A stretch of DNA of 64,000 bases from Siphonodentalium dalli. Taxonomy: Eukaryota > Mollusca > Scaphopoda > Gadilida > Siphonodentaliidae. Position numbers and translations under genes: made by a program. The DNA is taken from positions 175,662,247 to 175,726,246 of the forward strand of contig CP136064.1 of the NCBI GenBank assembly GCA_032622095.1. The letters run 5' to 3'. Every line of letters starts with the position of its first letter. Within the stretch, counting starts at the first letter, position 1. Below the pieces are notes generated by a model that saw only the letters and a program-made list of their open reading frames with translations, was not told the origin of the DNA and ran no database searches. This document shows, in pieces, positions 11,225 to 24,367 of this stretch.

Positions 11225-11767
11225 ATCATGGTCACGTGACAATGAATAACATTCATAGAAATTTCCAGTCGGACGGGAACGAATCATTGTAAATTTTCTG
11301 AATTCCTTCAGTTCTAATTATTAATTGTGTATGTGAGATATTTTCTCGTTCATTCATGGATATGTGAGTTGAGGATTGTGTCTCGGGATCGCAATAATTG
11401 TTTAGTTATTAGCGCTTTGACATAAATCAACACGACGTGTTTACACTTAAAATTACAGTTCACAGACAGCGGTTTCACGTGCGGACTGATTTGTCACATG
11501 TACGTATAGTCTTATTGAATTGTTCGTGCATTCGAATCAATATTCGATCGCAATAACTTAAATATCATTCGCATCATTCGCTGGCTATTGTGATGTGTCA
11601 CTATATTTGTGAAATAACCAGTGACCACCGCCCTATTTTTCATCGAACAGGTTAATTCGTGAAGTGGAAAGTGTGTGATTCGGTTTGTCAAAGCATGGAT
11701 GTTTGGATATAACGTCGTATTAGTGTTCTGTTTGGATTGGAATTAATCATCTATATTCGCATTCAGG
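11225..11767 (+). promoter_or_regulatory. Candidate plus-strand promoter and noncoding first exon
   Basis: This is a unique, less AT-rich island in ZNFX1 intron 6. It has a palindromic E-box GTCACGTGAC (11231-11240), a second CACGTG (about 11472), and GACGCCATTTTGATTG just upstream, which has a YY1-type core. About 530 bp later it ends in a consensus donor ATTCAG|gtgagt at 11767. This looks like a promoter plus 5' UTR exon of an antisense transcript. No plus-strand coding exon was found for it to splice to. Confidence 0.28.
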
Positions 11768-12141
11768 TGAGTTCAGTGTATTATTAAACTGTTATCTAAT
11801 AATAAGTATACTGATTTGTTGCCATATATTAGTTTGGGAGCGTTTTGTCAATGTTCTAGTCATCGCCAGAACCAACACAAAATTTTGACAGTTCGGAATT
11901 CCAATCGGTTGACATTTTATTGGTCTATGTACATTTCAAATGACTAATTGAAAACCTATTGTTTCCGCCCTGAAAATGAAGCATTTGACCCTGCAGATCG
12001 ATTGAGTATAAAAGCTGGTAAATCAATGTCAAATTTTATCGATCTTTTTTATTGGCAAATTTCTGATCCAAATATTTCGTTTAGAAAGTAGTGTATGTTG
12101 CATGTGTTTATGAAATTATGTGTACAGGCATGTATGGAACA

Positions 12142-12269
12142 CCACAGGTATTGGAATTTGTGTCAAATAATGGGTTTTTATGACAATTTACTCCTCTGAA
12201 TGAGGATAGAATTCAGAGGAGCAAATTGTCATAAAAACCCATTTTTGACACAAATTCCAATACCTGTGG
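12142..12269. repeat. 128-bp near-perfect hairpin palindrome
   Basis: CCACAGGTATTGGAATTTGT ... TTTACTCCTCTGAAT faces its inverse ATTCAGAGGAGCAAA ... ACAAATTCCAATACCTGTGG. The arms are about 58 bp with few mismatches and a loop of about 9 nt. It could be a foldback MITE or an RNA hairpin. Confidence 0.6.
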
Positions 12270-12309
12270 GAACACATACACTGTAAATTAATCATGCCAA
12301 TGTCTGGAT

Positions 12310-13050
12310 CAACCAGCTACATGTATCGTTCGTCTGTCAGTCTGTCCATCCGTAGACACTTGCTATCCACACGATAACTCAAGTATAATTTATCGGATCT
12401 TGTTCAAATTTTATGTACATGTTTATGATGACACACCCCTCACCTGTATAGTTTTTGTATCGATCTGTTTAGAAATCATTAACACTTTATAAATACAGAT
12501 TGCATTCACAAATGCCAAATTGGCATGTGCTATCTGATAGTGATACCATATAAACCTATTTACTTTTTGTCCGATTGTGTTCCTATTTAATTCATGTGTG
12601 ATGACACACCCCCAGTGATCCCCTCACCTGTGTATTTTTTGCTACCGCATAGATTCATTGATCTGTTTAGAAAATAATTAACCCTTCACGTACACACATG
12701 CTATCGGATGCCATACTAGTAAGTCAAACATATTTCTTCTGATCTGCCTCATATTTCTTACCAAGGTTTTTCTTATCACGTTCTTCATCTGTACATACCG
12801 TACATATTTTTTTATATTAACCATTTTTGCTCTTGTTTTTACTTAAAGGGTTCACACATGCAGCTATGACTCGAACATTTTTCATCTGATTAACACCATA
12901 TTTGGTATGTAAATTAATCACACCTAAATTACGAAACAAATGCAGATCAAGTTCGAATATGGGTTTGATCCGATATATTTTATAGTAGATCCATGCGAAA
13001 CTTGGTATGGATGATAATTTTAAAATGTTTCTACAGTCAATTCATCAACT
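12310..13050 (-). repeat. Tandem-repeat element, family F/G in reverse orientation
   Basis: The left part contains CGTCTGTCAGTCTGTCCATC, the inverse of the GACGGAC run that ends family F. It is followed by three diverged units with ATAACTCAAGTATAATTTAT, ATCTGTTTAGAAATxATTAA and TGATGACACACCCC. It reads best as a family F-like element on the minus strand. Confidence 0.4.
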
Positions 13051-13555
13051 GGACTTAGTCGGGTGACTACAATATGACGGTTCGCTACTGTCCTCGGGCT
13101 GGAAGTGCCATTTTAATGGCATCGTTGTTCAATATGCGAAGGGGTAAACTGCTCGAGACCCCATTGTAGATCATTCCATTCTATGTTCCAGTTGTGATGA
13201 ATTGAACGAATGCATTTTAACACAATTCTATACTTAAGACATATTGTGTACATAACATGACTCGACCTGAAGCATCCGATATCTGATCTCGAAACCGAAC
13301 TAAGCAACTATCTGATGCTATATGTTCAGTATGTAAACATACACTCAGATTCATACTGCCACTATTTTTTATATGTGGGTATGTAGTTTACTCCAGACTG
13401 CTATATGTTATATTGTTTATTTACATGTACTAATTTATAATGTTTTATTGGTCAAATACAATATTATTTTGATAAAAAAAAACGTGTTTGGCGGCTGAAG
13501 GACCATGCGCAACCACTCGCCTATACATTACATATACGGTAAATGTATCAGTAAA
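13051..13555. other. Intronic stretch, nothing recognised
   Basis: No gene or repeat termini were recognised. A short palindrome GTGCCATTTTAATGGCA lies near 13107-13122. Confidence 0.35.
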
Positions 13556-16460
13556 TTATCCAGGGATTTTTGGGGACACTGTTATCGGGGAATGATCTGC
13601 CAAAAGCATATCCAAAAGGCCTGAGCAGGGAGGTTCGGGAGGGGGTGTCCCCCTGCTGATGGTCGGGTCTGGCGGATGTCCCCCTGAACTTTTTTGTTAA
13701 ATCTGTTGTATTGAGGGTTTAATTTGTCAAGTGTAACTTTGGAAATTTTTAATTATGTATGGGATTGTAAATGATTATAAGTTATTGTCAGATATCCTTT
13801 GGTTCAATGGATTATGATTATCCTGCTTGAAATTAGATTTACCAGGTCCAGTACCGTTTAATATCACTCTAATTCATATATTAGGCTATTTTATATATTC
13901 AAGTGCGAGCACTTACATGTACATATAATATACTACATGTAGTAGTGCAGAAGCAATGTATATTAAAGGTACTCAATCCGATCAGAGGGTCCTATATTAC
14001 CATTTCTTTGGCTTTGGGGGTAAAACGTATTTGATTCAAGTCAAGGAACCCATCAAACAAAGCTCAGGCCTAAAAAAAAAGACGTTTGTTTCCGCTAACC
14101 CGACCGACCCTATTTTAAACCCCCGACCCTAAAAAATTGGACCCAAAAAAAAAAAAAAAAAAAATTGTTGTTATTTAAAAAAAAAAAATCTTCAATTTAG
14201 GTCCCAATTCATATCATAACAAGATGCAAAACATTTATATATATTGACATAAGAAATTTAAGTTTACAAGAAGATTTAAGTTTAACAGTTGGAATCATAC
14301 TGTAAAGTATGTTTGGCTTTATCTAGCTTTCATCTCTGAAAACTTCAAATACCGGTAGTTTCAGTTCAGGTTTGTTATGATTCAGCCTTCAGACTTCAGT
14401 ATTTCAATCAAATACAGTACCGTACAGGACATTAACAATTTGATCGAATAAACCTGGTTATCAGGTGGGATCTCATAATACCAAATGAAAAATTAACATA
14501 CCGGTAGTAGTACTATAATAGTAAAATAGTAACTAAATAGTCATGTTTCTGTACTACATGTATATTATGTATGTGTCTCACTTGAATTTTATAAAATAGC
14601 CTATTATATGAATTACTTATGTCAGTGCAGCACACGGAACAGTTTCCTGGCTAGATCGTTGCATTCTCTGAGTCGGCTGGGGATGCAAAAACTATTCAAG
14701 TCATGGAATTATCTGTTATATATATAACCTATTGATTAACACTGATATATTGTATTCTTATATTCATGTTGTAAACATGCTTTATATGGTCCATAGACTT
14801 CTCAGTCTGAAAATAAATCATATACTAGTACATACATAATGGTAAGTCTCATTTTATGATTTCAAGCAGGATAAGCATAATATGAGCATAATCCATGGAA
14901 CCAAAAGATATTTGATAATAACTTATAAGCATTTCCAATCCATACATATATAACAAAAATTCCAAAGGGTGATAGGAAGACAGTCAGTCATGACTATATC
15001 ACCCCTAGCATATACATGTATAGTCTATTAATATTATATTTATTTGTACATGTAATTGTACTTTCCATGTGTGTGTATTGTAAATAAAATTATCCTATCC
15101 TAAAAATTTCCAAAGTTATGCTTGAGAAACTTTATCAAATTGACCTCTCACTCTCAGTAAAATTCAAAATTCTGACTCAAAGTGCCCTAGATTAGCTTGA
15201 AATGCAATGGATTTTCAAAAAATTTCCAGGGGGAGAACCCCCACCATCAGCAGGGGGTCACCCCTCCCAAACCTTCCTCCGCTCAGGCTTTCAGGTTATG
15301 CCTTTGGCATATCATTGCCCAAAAACAGGTGTCCCAAAAAAATACCTAGATCCTTCACTGAATGCGGAGGAGAAGGTGGGGTTGTGAAGCCATCATTAAG
15401 AGATCGGTACAAGACGGTCACTCCAATATGTGACAGTGCAGTGGTGCTGGACTGACTCCAGTTGTCGCCAGGCCATATGGGAAATATTAGGATTATCAAA
15501 GACTATATTAGTATATAGACTAGTATATATGTAAATATTGAAGCATATGTAAGATTGAATTGGAGTTTTTAGTTCCTCTGTCATTTGGGTTAACCTGATT
15601 GGGGCTAAGAAGTGCATAGTTTGGGTTATTGACAAGTATTATACAGTTATTTTTAAAGATACTGAAAAAAAAAAAAGCTACCAAAAAAAAAAAAGTTAAG
15701 CCTACCTACCTACCCTAATTTTTTTCAGCTCGTTAGCGGAAACAAATGTATTTTTTTAGGCCTCAGGGTTATTAGATATTGATTTTTGAAATCTTTTATT
15801 TTCAACGAGATGAGTACTAATAATTGCCCATAACTTCGTAATTTGCTCGAGATGTGTACACCAGAAACACTATTCAAACAGACAAGGATGGGTAACTTTA
15901 AAATCCAGTGGTAATAATAGAGCAATTTTGACCGAGAACATCCTTTTGACGCCATGTTCTGTGACAGAAAGAATAGAAATGACAAAACTTCAAGTATCGA
16001 TAATCACCTTGAGTGTTGATTGGTAGGTTCCTCGACTCAAATCAATTATTTTTTACCCCCAAAGCCAATAATATAATAATATAGGACCATCTGATCGGAT
16101 TGAGTACCTTTAAGTTAGTAATTACTATTAGTACTAATCTCTATGTTAATTATTAATTTGGTATTATGATATTCCACATAATAACGATGTTGAATTGATC
16201 AAATTGTCTCTGTTCCTGCACTGTATTGTGTAATTTCACTTGAATTTGATTGAAATACAGAAGTAGCTGAATGGTAATAAATCTGAACTCAAACTATTTG
16301 AAGTTTTCACAGATGAAAGCCAAACATGCTTTACAATATGATTCCAACCAACTTTTTGTAAAATATGTTTTTATGTCAATATACTGGTACCGGTATATAA
16401 ATGTTTTGTTATGATATGAATTGGGACCTGAATTTTTTTGGGTTTTTTGTTGGCACCTGC
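13556..16460. mobile_element. Nested repeat: repeat R split by TTAA element A1, with inner element and inverted R copy
   Basis: Outer repeat R occupies 13556-13972 and resumes at 16114-16460. TTAA element A1 (13977-16109) interrupts it. A1 is interrupted in turn by an element with ends CCTAAAAAAAAAGACGTTTG and the inverse ...TGTATTTTTTTAGG (about 14069-15764), flanked by CTCAGG on both sides. Inside that, 14186-15340 is R again in reverse: its blocks match 16170-16440, 13865-13945, 13780-13840 and 13560-13680 in order. No proteins are encoded. Confidence 0.6.
13973..16113. mobile_element. TTAA-flanked MITE, family A copy A1 (interrupted)
   Basis: The ends are TTAAAGGTACTCAATCCGAT and its inverse, with terminal inverted repeats of over 100 bp running into CTTTGGCTTTGGGGGTAAAA. 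TTAA is present on both sides. The native element is about 480 bp; here a 1.7-kb insertion enlarges it. Confidence 0.7.
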
Positions 16461-17925
16461 AGTTTGGGTGCCCACATCGGTAAGAAGTATGAAAACTGGC
16501 TTTGATAGGTCCCTGTGTATGTAAAAACAGACACACTCACCTTGCATTAGAAGAAATTTAAATGATAATAAATTCATAATAATGGCAATTATTCGCAATG
16601 GGTTGATTTAAGAAATTTGCTAAATCAGCAAACAGCAATTTGGCAAATAAATTTGTGCCAAACACTGACAATGGGTGTTCTTACACAAATTGTTTTTCAG
16701 CGATATGTGTGCTGAAATATTCTTAAATATTTATCTGAAAACTCTCTGGACCCCGCACCGAGTACCAGATTGAACTACAAGTAGACGCCTGTGATAACCA
16801 CAAAATGGCACAAATTTACAGTCCTGAGTCTGATACTATACTAATCCAAAAGATGCTAATAACAAATGGCCATATTTAAAGCATAATTGTACCACAAATA
16901 TGCATTGCAATTACGCCTCTTGGTGTAATTATAATGTCACCTTTCTCAGGAGGTGTTCGGATTTTGCAGAATATATACCGGATATTCGTAGTATCGGACC
17001 TTCGGATTATGAGACCTTCGGATTATTGGGTATTCGGAATAAAACGCTACATAAACAAAGCCCGATAGACAAACAAAACAGAAATGAGTTTTATTTATTA
17101 GTATTATTATATTGTATTGTTTTGTAGCGTACTGCTCCTTTATTAATGTTTATGCAAATATATTGTGTCGTATAGTATTGGGTAATGGATACACAGTAAA
17201 ACTCATTTTTTTACATTCCGTTACGTAAATTATGATCTAATGGGGTTCTAACAAACGGGAACGTAATTCGAGATTCCAAACAGTACTGTGTTGTTGTTGT
17301 TGGTGGTGGAGACGTTGTTTGTGCACGGAGTCACTGCAATATAATATAGTTATTACCGGAATCACGTTCAGAAAGGACGTCTTACTCGTCGCACATCCAT
17401 TTGAGCAATGCCCATTCATATGGCGCAAATAGCTTTTAAAAGTGACAATTATGGTCTTCCATATATACCGGTATCGGCACTCGCCGCAGTTGACCTTTGC
17501 ACTTTGGCTACGGATAACGAATAAATCGATAAAATGGCTTCCGACTCCACGTGTTTTGTGGGTTTGGTGAATTCGGCTGTATGGGTATTGCAGGTGAAAA
17601 ACGTTAAATGTTTTCAAATGGAATTGTAGTCGGGACACGTGGTCATCTGTCACTAAATTATTTTTTGGGGTGAAATGTGGTTTCGCGTTGTTTGCGTACG
17701 AATGCCAAAGGCTATATTCCAAGACAGTTTTCTGCCACTTATAATACATTCTTGCGGAAAGTGCCACTGGTTTCCGATACTCCAAACCTGGACCTACATT
17801 TTGATATATCACTTTAGTCTGTGCTCGCAGTTATCGTAAAAAAACGAGCCTCCGAACCTGGCCCACCCTCACCGACAATGCATATTCCCAAATTTAGGGG
17901 AATCCTACCTTAATTCATTACTTTT
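16461..17925. other. Intronic stretch; unrecognised 191-codon minus ORF
   Basis: A minus frame from 17812 to 17237 is open for 191 codons but starts with GTG. Its first ATG gives MYYKWQKTVLEYSLWHSYAN. I see no known motif, splice support or codon signature. The rest (16461-17236) shows short CGGATTAT/ACCTTCGG repeats near 16975-17035 only. Confidence 0.25.
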
Positions 17926-18382
17926 GACAAAGCTGGCGACCATGTTTTTCATAGAAAATCATTCAAATTTAATAGCTCCCACCGAGAGGTCGCCCGGAGA
18001 TTAATATGAAGTTTGGTGATGATCAGATGAGGGATGTGGCCTGTAGAGTGTGCCTAAGCATTTAGTCATGCAAAGAGTAAAATCCAAGATGGCTGCTAGC
18101 GACCATGTTTTTCAACGAAAATCATGCAAATTTATTAGTTCCCATCTAGAGGTGACCCAAAACATGCCTGCAAAATTTAAAAACATTTCGCCCATTATTG
18201 TGGGCTGCAGGGTGTGGGGATGGATTTAAATATGAGGCCATGAAAAAAAATGCTAAGCTCCCATCTAGAGGTCACCTCAAGGATCCATATGAAGTTTGTG
18301 ACTCATCGAATGAGGAATGTGGCCTGTAGGGTGTGCCAAAGGAATTTGTTCCAACCCATGGCAATAACTTAGTTGAGCTAAA
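17926..18382 (+). mobile_element. Diverged HINE-related element ending beside ZNFX1 exon 6
   Basis: Two or three decayed units carry GGCGACCATGTTTTTCA, TAGCTCCCATCTAGAGGT and TTTAGTCATGCAAAGAGTAA, then CCATGGCAATAACTTAGTTG and AGCTAAAA at the end. The right terminus lies only about 70 bp from the exon 6 donor (18455). Confidence 0.55.
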
Positions 18383-18454
18383 AATAATTATTTTCCGTCA
18401 TGAATTGGTTAATTCATTACTTTTGACAATGAAAATATATATCATTCAACTCAC

Positions 18455-21400
18455 CATTGCGACATTTGAACCAATGACCTTTGGCAAGTCCCATTGCATC
18501 ACGAACCATGACCCTCTCTTGCTCAGTAAGCAGACCATGTGTCGGAATGAATGGCTTCAGCTTGTCAATCAGCATCTTCAGACTTCGCTTCTTGTTGGTG
18601 ATTGGGTTGTTGCTCAGGAGTGTGTCCCGTGCTGACTTAATGGCGGTTTGCAACATGTCAGCATTTGCAGGTTTTTCATGTTTCACTCCAAACTCTGCGA
18701 AACATATTGTAACAATGTACGATAGTCTATCCAATTCATTCTGGGCGTCATTCGTTTCCTGATCTGCCATGATTTTCCTAGGTTTGAGTAGCCATGTTCT
18801 GAGAGCTTCAACCATTTCATCAATAATAGCATGCCCAATTATAGGTGTCATACTTGTATGTCTCAGCTCAGACTGTTTCTGAATTATTGTCTGCAGCTCC
18901 TTGAGGAATCTTATGACATTAACAGTTGCAGTCAGTGACCTGCCCGTAGTAACACAGCCGGATGTCTTAAACATCTCCATCATCTTGTCAACATCCTTCT
19001 CATTATTCTTTGATAACTGCCTTTTCTCATTCCTAACAGCTTCATGTAGTTCATCAAAAGTGGATTCAGGATCAACTAACTTCTTTTTGACCTCTTCAAT
19101 TTCCGTAAGGGACTTCTTTATCACCGATCCGTACCTAAGACTGGAAAGGACAGGAGTTTTACACATTGGGCAGCATTTCAACTGGATCTCGGTAGATCTC
19201 TCTTGGTTCTCCTCATTTTCAACTGTGTGCATGTCTCCAAACATCCATTTATCAAGTCCAGTTATCTCAAAGACATGTGGGCAGTCTACTAATTCAATAA
19301 AAACAGCTCCTTCTTCTTCAGTACCAAAGAAAATATAATACAGTTCATCTCTGTTGCATATACCACACAAAGTTGGGCATGGCTCACCACAAGCCCCGAC
19401 ACATTTATGTCCACACGGCAATCGTTTTCGACATTTCTCATTACATGGCGGTCGATTGCATGGTTCACTACAAAGATTTGTGCACTGATAGTGCGCACAT
19501 GACCATGCACATTTCTCCATGCATGGAATGCAAATATCTCCGCATTTCTTCTGGCATTCGCTATGAGGACATCTATTGACACACAGTTTCGTACACGGCG
19601 GGCAATTTGAGCAAAAGTCCTGACATGGATGTCCACAAACTAGCGTTCTGTTGCACTTTTTCTTGCATCCTTCATGGAGTTTCCCTGTATGGCATGATCC
19701 ACAATGACCTTGACATTCATGGCCACATTCAAGTTTTTGTTGGCAAGGATGCGGACATTCTTCCATTTGTAATGAACATTTAACGTTGCATACATGACCA
19801 CATGGTTGGAATGTCTTACTAACGTCCTTGTCACATGATGTTAGGCATTTTTCTCCGCATCTGTTCTTGCACATGTGACGACATGGCAAGATCTTCGTGC
19901 AATTTGCATTACATTTAAACATCTCAGGATTGATGTGACACGGCATTGATTGTGAATGTCCACAGCGATTGATGAGCTTCTCTACAGGTTTTGTGCATTG
20001 TTTACATTTCTCAAAACATTTACGCTCGCACCTGTGACCCATCTGACAATGGTCTGTTCTCCCACATGGTTTGTAGCAAACAACGTCTTTGTGATCTTTG
20101 TCGATGATGTGACAAACTTTTGGACATACATGACCACAATCAAGTCGGTGACCACATGGCTTTTTACATCCTCCTTCAGGCGATTTCATAAAATCAGCAC
20201 CCTCTTCTATATAATAAGCATCGTTGGGGTGATTTTCGCACTTGAGTAACAACTTTGGTCCTAAAAGCTTCTGCTTCCTAAGATCGCAGACAATATCTCT
20301 CCATAGGTCGCTCTTATCTGCAAGAAGTCCAAAATTGCCGATAACATAGAAACCTTTCTTCGCCCTCGACAAAGCAACACATATTCTGTTCTCAGTTTTT
20401 AGAAAACCAACATTTCCTTCGTCATTACTTCTCACCAAGGACAGAAGAATAATGTCGTTTTCTTCACCTTGGTAATTGTCAACAACTGTAACACGCACCC
20501 CATCGTAGAAATCTTTAGGCATATGTTTCCTGATCTGGTATAATTGGGCAGCATAAGTTGTGAGAACAGTTATTTGACTTCTTGAATAACCCTGTAATAT
20601 TATATGACGACATAGAGCAGAGATGTATTGCGCTTCATAAATGTTGCTGTGACTCTTGCTATCTTCATCGTAGTCTTCCATATTGGAGTGATCGATGAAA
20701 AACATTCTCTTGTCAAATCCTTTAATGTTTTCATATGCCAGAACAGATTCGTGGTCTTGTAAATCTGGGTAGATGTGGCGCATGACGCTAGATATTGCTG
20801 GATGCATTCGGTGCTGCTGTGTTAGGCAGTCACAATGAAGACCGTTTCTAACCATTCTTTCAAACAGTGAAATTTCAAGGTTGAATTCCTTGGCGAGCTT
20901 GTATACTGTTGGACTTGGTTTCAGCTGCTTATGATCACCAATTAATATCAAATGCTGACATTGCTTGCTCAAAGTCCCAACAATATGAGCTTCAAGAACC
21001 TCAGCTGCTTCTTCTACAACAATTATTCTTGGCCCAATTTCCCGTAGAATACCCTGGTACCTAGCAGCACATGTTGTTGTCATGCCAATAATGGTAGCTC
21101 GAGCCAAAATCTCTTTATCTTCCTGCATCAGAATTTCTCTGTATCTCTCAGTGCATGCCCGATACTGCTGTATCTGCTGAATTGTCTCCTTTTGCAAAAG
21201 ATCTGCTAGGTCATGTATCCACAACTTGTATAAACGCCATCTATCTTTTATGTCCAAAGACCACACATTATGGACCCGACTTGCATCCTCCTGACTCATT
21301 CTTTCTTGTGATCGAAGCTTCTTCTGTATTTTATTCTTTAGTTTTTGCTTCGATTTCTTAGGAATTTGAAACCCGTCTTCATCAATAATTCTAACCTTTT

Positions 21401-23823
21401 CGAAGTGAGAAACATTGACAGCTATGTACTCAAAAACAGCAGTTGTAAGCAGTTTCTTAGTTAATTCCACTAAATCTGTCTCTTCATCAGAATCAACCAA
21501 ATATTCTGTACCATCATCGTCATCATCATCGTCACTCATTCTCCTTTGGTTCTCTTCGGCCTCCGCTTCATACACAATATTGACCAACTCGTCAGCTGCA
21601 TCCATATTCTCCTCATTCCTCATTTCCTCATTATCGCCATCTCCATCAGCAAATTGAAAGTAATCAAGCTGAAGCCATGTTGACATAGCTGATGAATTTC
21701 TCATTGACCTGTTGAAAGCTGAATAGCCATAGGTGAGCGTGTTGAACTTCTTGGTACCAATGAATGGCTTCAGAACATTCTCATGCAAAATTTCAGCTTC
21801 GCAAAGCAAAACACGTTGTGATATGCGGTCCAAAATATCTTTCAGTCTGGTCATTTCTGCATACGTCTCTCTTTTGGCATTATATATTTCTCTCGGCAGT
21901 GCCCTGTTCTGTCTAAATTTCCTTCTGTATTCCCTCAAATTCAACTGTTTCAATTTTTCACTAATACTACGGGCGCCCACTCGTACCACATCTCCAGTGT
22001 AGAAATCGAGAAGACCTTCTAGAAACTGATCCAGTGCATGATTTGTGTAGCACACTATCAACATCGGCTTATGGTCTTGTTGCTGTGTCTGTGGGTGTCT
22101 ACTCCAGACATTCTTGTTGTGAAGCAACAGCTTAACGATACCCAAGCCAATATATGTCTTGCCTGTACCTGGTGGACCTTGGATGATTGCAAACTCCTTT
22201 GTTAAAGCCGTCTGAATAGCATTGTACTGTGACTCATCAACATGTAGCTGATGGCATGGTGGCCATTTATTTTTGTTCAGCACGTCAACATTTTGGTTCT
22301 CTCTCCCATTAAAAGTATCATCCATATCGTCATCATTTGCAGAATTTCCAAGACGAGAACGGTGTCTGACTAGTGATGTTTTGTCTGTCAATACACTCAA
22401 ATCATACCTCTGACCGTCTTCATCGCGAAGATAAAGAGGTGCATCAACAAATGTATCACAGTCGACAATATATCTCTCAAAAGGCATTTCTTCATCCTTT
22501 ATGTTCTGCAATGTTAACAAAACATGGCGGTATGCCTCAAAATAAGCAGTGGTTTCGGCCATTGTGAACCTCTCATCCTGTGAAATTTGCTGCAAGTTTC
22601 TATCATTGTTGCCAAAGTCAAACTTCACATCAACATATCCCTGTGCTAGCAGTTTTGGTTCCCTGTTGGCAACAGTGGCAAAGATGAATGTTTGAAAGTT
22701 ATCGGCTGTTAAGCAGAGAAATGATCCATATATAAGCCGCTTGCTCATCTGCCATTTGACATATTTCAATCGACTGATGTTGAAGCTAATTCTGTGTGTT
22801 AAGTCATTATTACTGCAAATAGGAGCAACAATTTTCACATCATCGTAAATTCTGATATTTGCCAGTTTACTTGTTCTGTCTTCGAGATAATCTTTTATTC
22901 CCGATCTCAGTGGCGATACAAAATCCTCCCTCAAAAGTCTGAACTGTACATCCAAGTAGTGCTGAAGGTCGTCATATTTTCCCATTACTTTATTTTTCCG
23001 AAGGAAGGGCTGCTCATCAGTGACAAGGTCATTTGCTGTAGGAAAAACAGGAATTTCTCGGAAGTTATCCGGAGGAGGTTGGTCCTCAAATTTGAAGTCT
23101 TCTTTCTTTTCTCTCGATTCCTTCTGTAGCCGAATGAACATGCGCCCTTTCTGTGCTTCTAAAGTGTTAATCTGTTGCAGGATGTTCTCATCTATGATTG
23201 TGGTAGTCTCTCTTGCTGCATTTACTATCATTTTGAGGGCTTCAAATAGCCCAGAAATGCTTGTGAATGATGTGGGCATTCTGTTGGTTAGTTCAAGCAA
23301 AAGTTCCAGCAAATCCATCAGTGGCTGTTTATAGACCTGTTGTTTGAAGAGAGAATTTTCAGATATCAGCCCCATGAAGAAATCAGTCAACGTCCTGGTG
23401 AAAAATCCTGAAGTTGGCAGGAGAACTAAAACCTCATTCAACTCAAGAGGTGTTGACTCAGATGTACAAGCTTTCACAAACAACTGCAGCAGCAATATGA
23501 TCATATCCCGTTTCATGTCGGTTTTCTCCAATATTTGTCGCAGCCCATTCTCTTGTGTTCCTAAGGCAACAACAATATTTGATGGACTGTCTCCCAGCAT
23601 TTGTTTGAGTTTGTGGTAACCGAGAGGTCTCACAAAACGTGGTTTGTTTCTTTTGTCGTTAGGTCTGTTCTCTCCCTGATTTGCATTACCAGGAAATCCC
23701 GGCCTTTCTCGCGGCTCATTGTTTGTCTGATTCCTCCTTTCTCTATTATGTGTCTCGCCTCTTTGGAAATTGCCTTGATATCTCCTCATGTCACCGCCTG
23801 AAGAGTCATTCCCTCTATCGCCT
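18455..23823 (-). CDS. ZNFX1: ZNFX1 exon 6: ARM-like region, SF1 helicase, NFX1 zinc fingers
   Basis: A single 5369-nt exon encodes residues about 127-1915 of the predicted protein. In order it has a basic Arg/Asn-rich linker, a helical ARM-type region (about 190-340) and a conserved block around RLLREDFVSPLR. The SF1 helicase follows: Walker A GPPGTGKT (675-682), VEEAAE in place of DEAD (1062-1067), GDHKQL (1088-1093), QHRMHP (1129-1134), VDNYQGEE (1240-1247) and ALSRAKKG (1276-1283). An acidic insert with seven Asp in a row lies near 890. A long run of NFX1-type Cys/His fingers spans 1345-1617, followed by a RING-like CPHxF...CCPMC segment (1640-1680) and a helical tail. The exon starts after the acceptor TCTTTGCAG, so the ATG at 23849 lies in the intron. 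It ends at AATG|gtgagt. Vertebrate ZNFX1 is an interferon-induced dsRNA-sensing helicase and nematode ZNFX-1 acts in small-RNA inheritance. All catalytic motifs are intact. Confidence 0.97.
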
Positions 23824-24125
23824 CTGCAAAGAAGAAAGGTGAATATCATTTGGGCAATGAATTTAGCTTGTTTGATACATGTAAAGAGTCACCCTCAAGT
23901 TGAGTGGGATTAGCGATTATCACAATAAGTCAGTTAGTTTACGAAGAGAGATGACAACATGATTGGTATTCTCATGACTACTGCACCTACAGCATGAGGG
24001 TGACTTTATATTTATTAGATACCTCACAATACACAACAAAATTTGTTAACAATTGTCAACTCATTAATGTGTAATTAATATATCTGTGTGTATATTTGAA
24101 ATAAGATATCAAACCCTACTCAACA

Positions 24126-24367
24126 TTAGCCCTTTCGTTACTGAATACTAAACACGAATAGTTCCCTTGGGAAATGTTCAGATAACTAGTGGTGAACTTA
24201 TTATCTAAACATTTCCCACCATGAATAGGAATCCTTCTGCACTTGTATTATCTGTTCGTTTGTTTTTGCTTATATTTCCACGAACATCCCTCCAGAAGAA
24301 AAATAGAGCATTCCAATTTATACTTTTATAACTGATATGAGATTTCATTCAGTAAAGAAAGGGTTAA
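24126..24367. mobile_element. MITE with CCCTTTCGTTACTGAA ends
   Basis: The left end is TTAGCCCTTTCGTTACTGAA and the right is TTCAGTAAAGAAAGGGTTAA. The ends are related to family C (AAAGGGTTAA) but the interior differs (ATTATCTAAACATTTCCCAC). Relics lie at 2570-2700, 4254-4422, 10795-10866 and 34294-34400. Confidence 0.55.

Noticed and set aside
17237..17812. 191-codon minus ORF as a gene
   Set aside because: It starts with GTG and has no recognisable motif or splice support. Listed only as sequence content of that stretch.
18422..18454. ELNDIYFHCQK as the ZNFX1 C-terminus
   Set aside because: It follows a perfect donor gtgagt and breaks the RZ finger that exon 7 completes.
18333..23801. Plus-strand and off-frame ORFs across exon 6
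   Set aside because: They are antisense or frame shadows of the long conserved helicase/zinc-finger frame.
23824..23849. ATG at 23849 as the ZNFX1 start (MIFTFLLC...)
   Set aside because: The eight codons after it are a pyrimidine tract ending in TTTGCAG, a splice acceptor. In-phase upstream exons exist.
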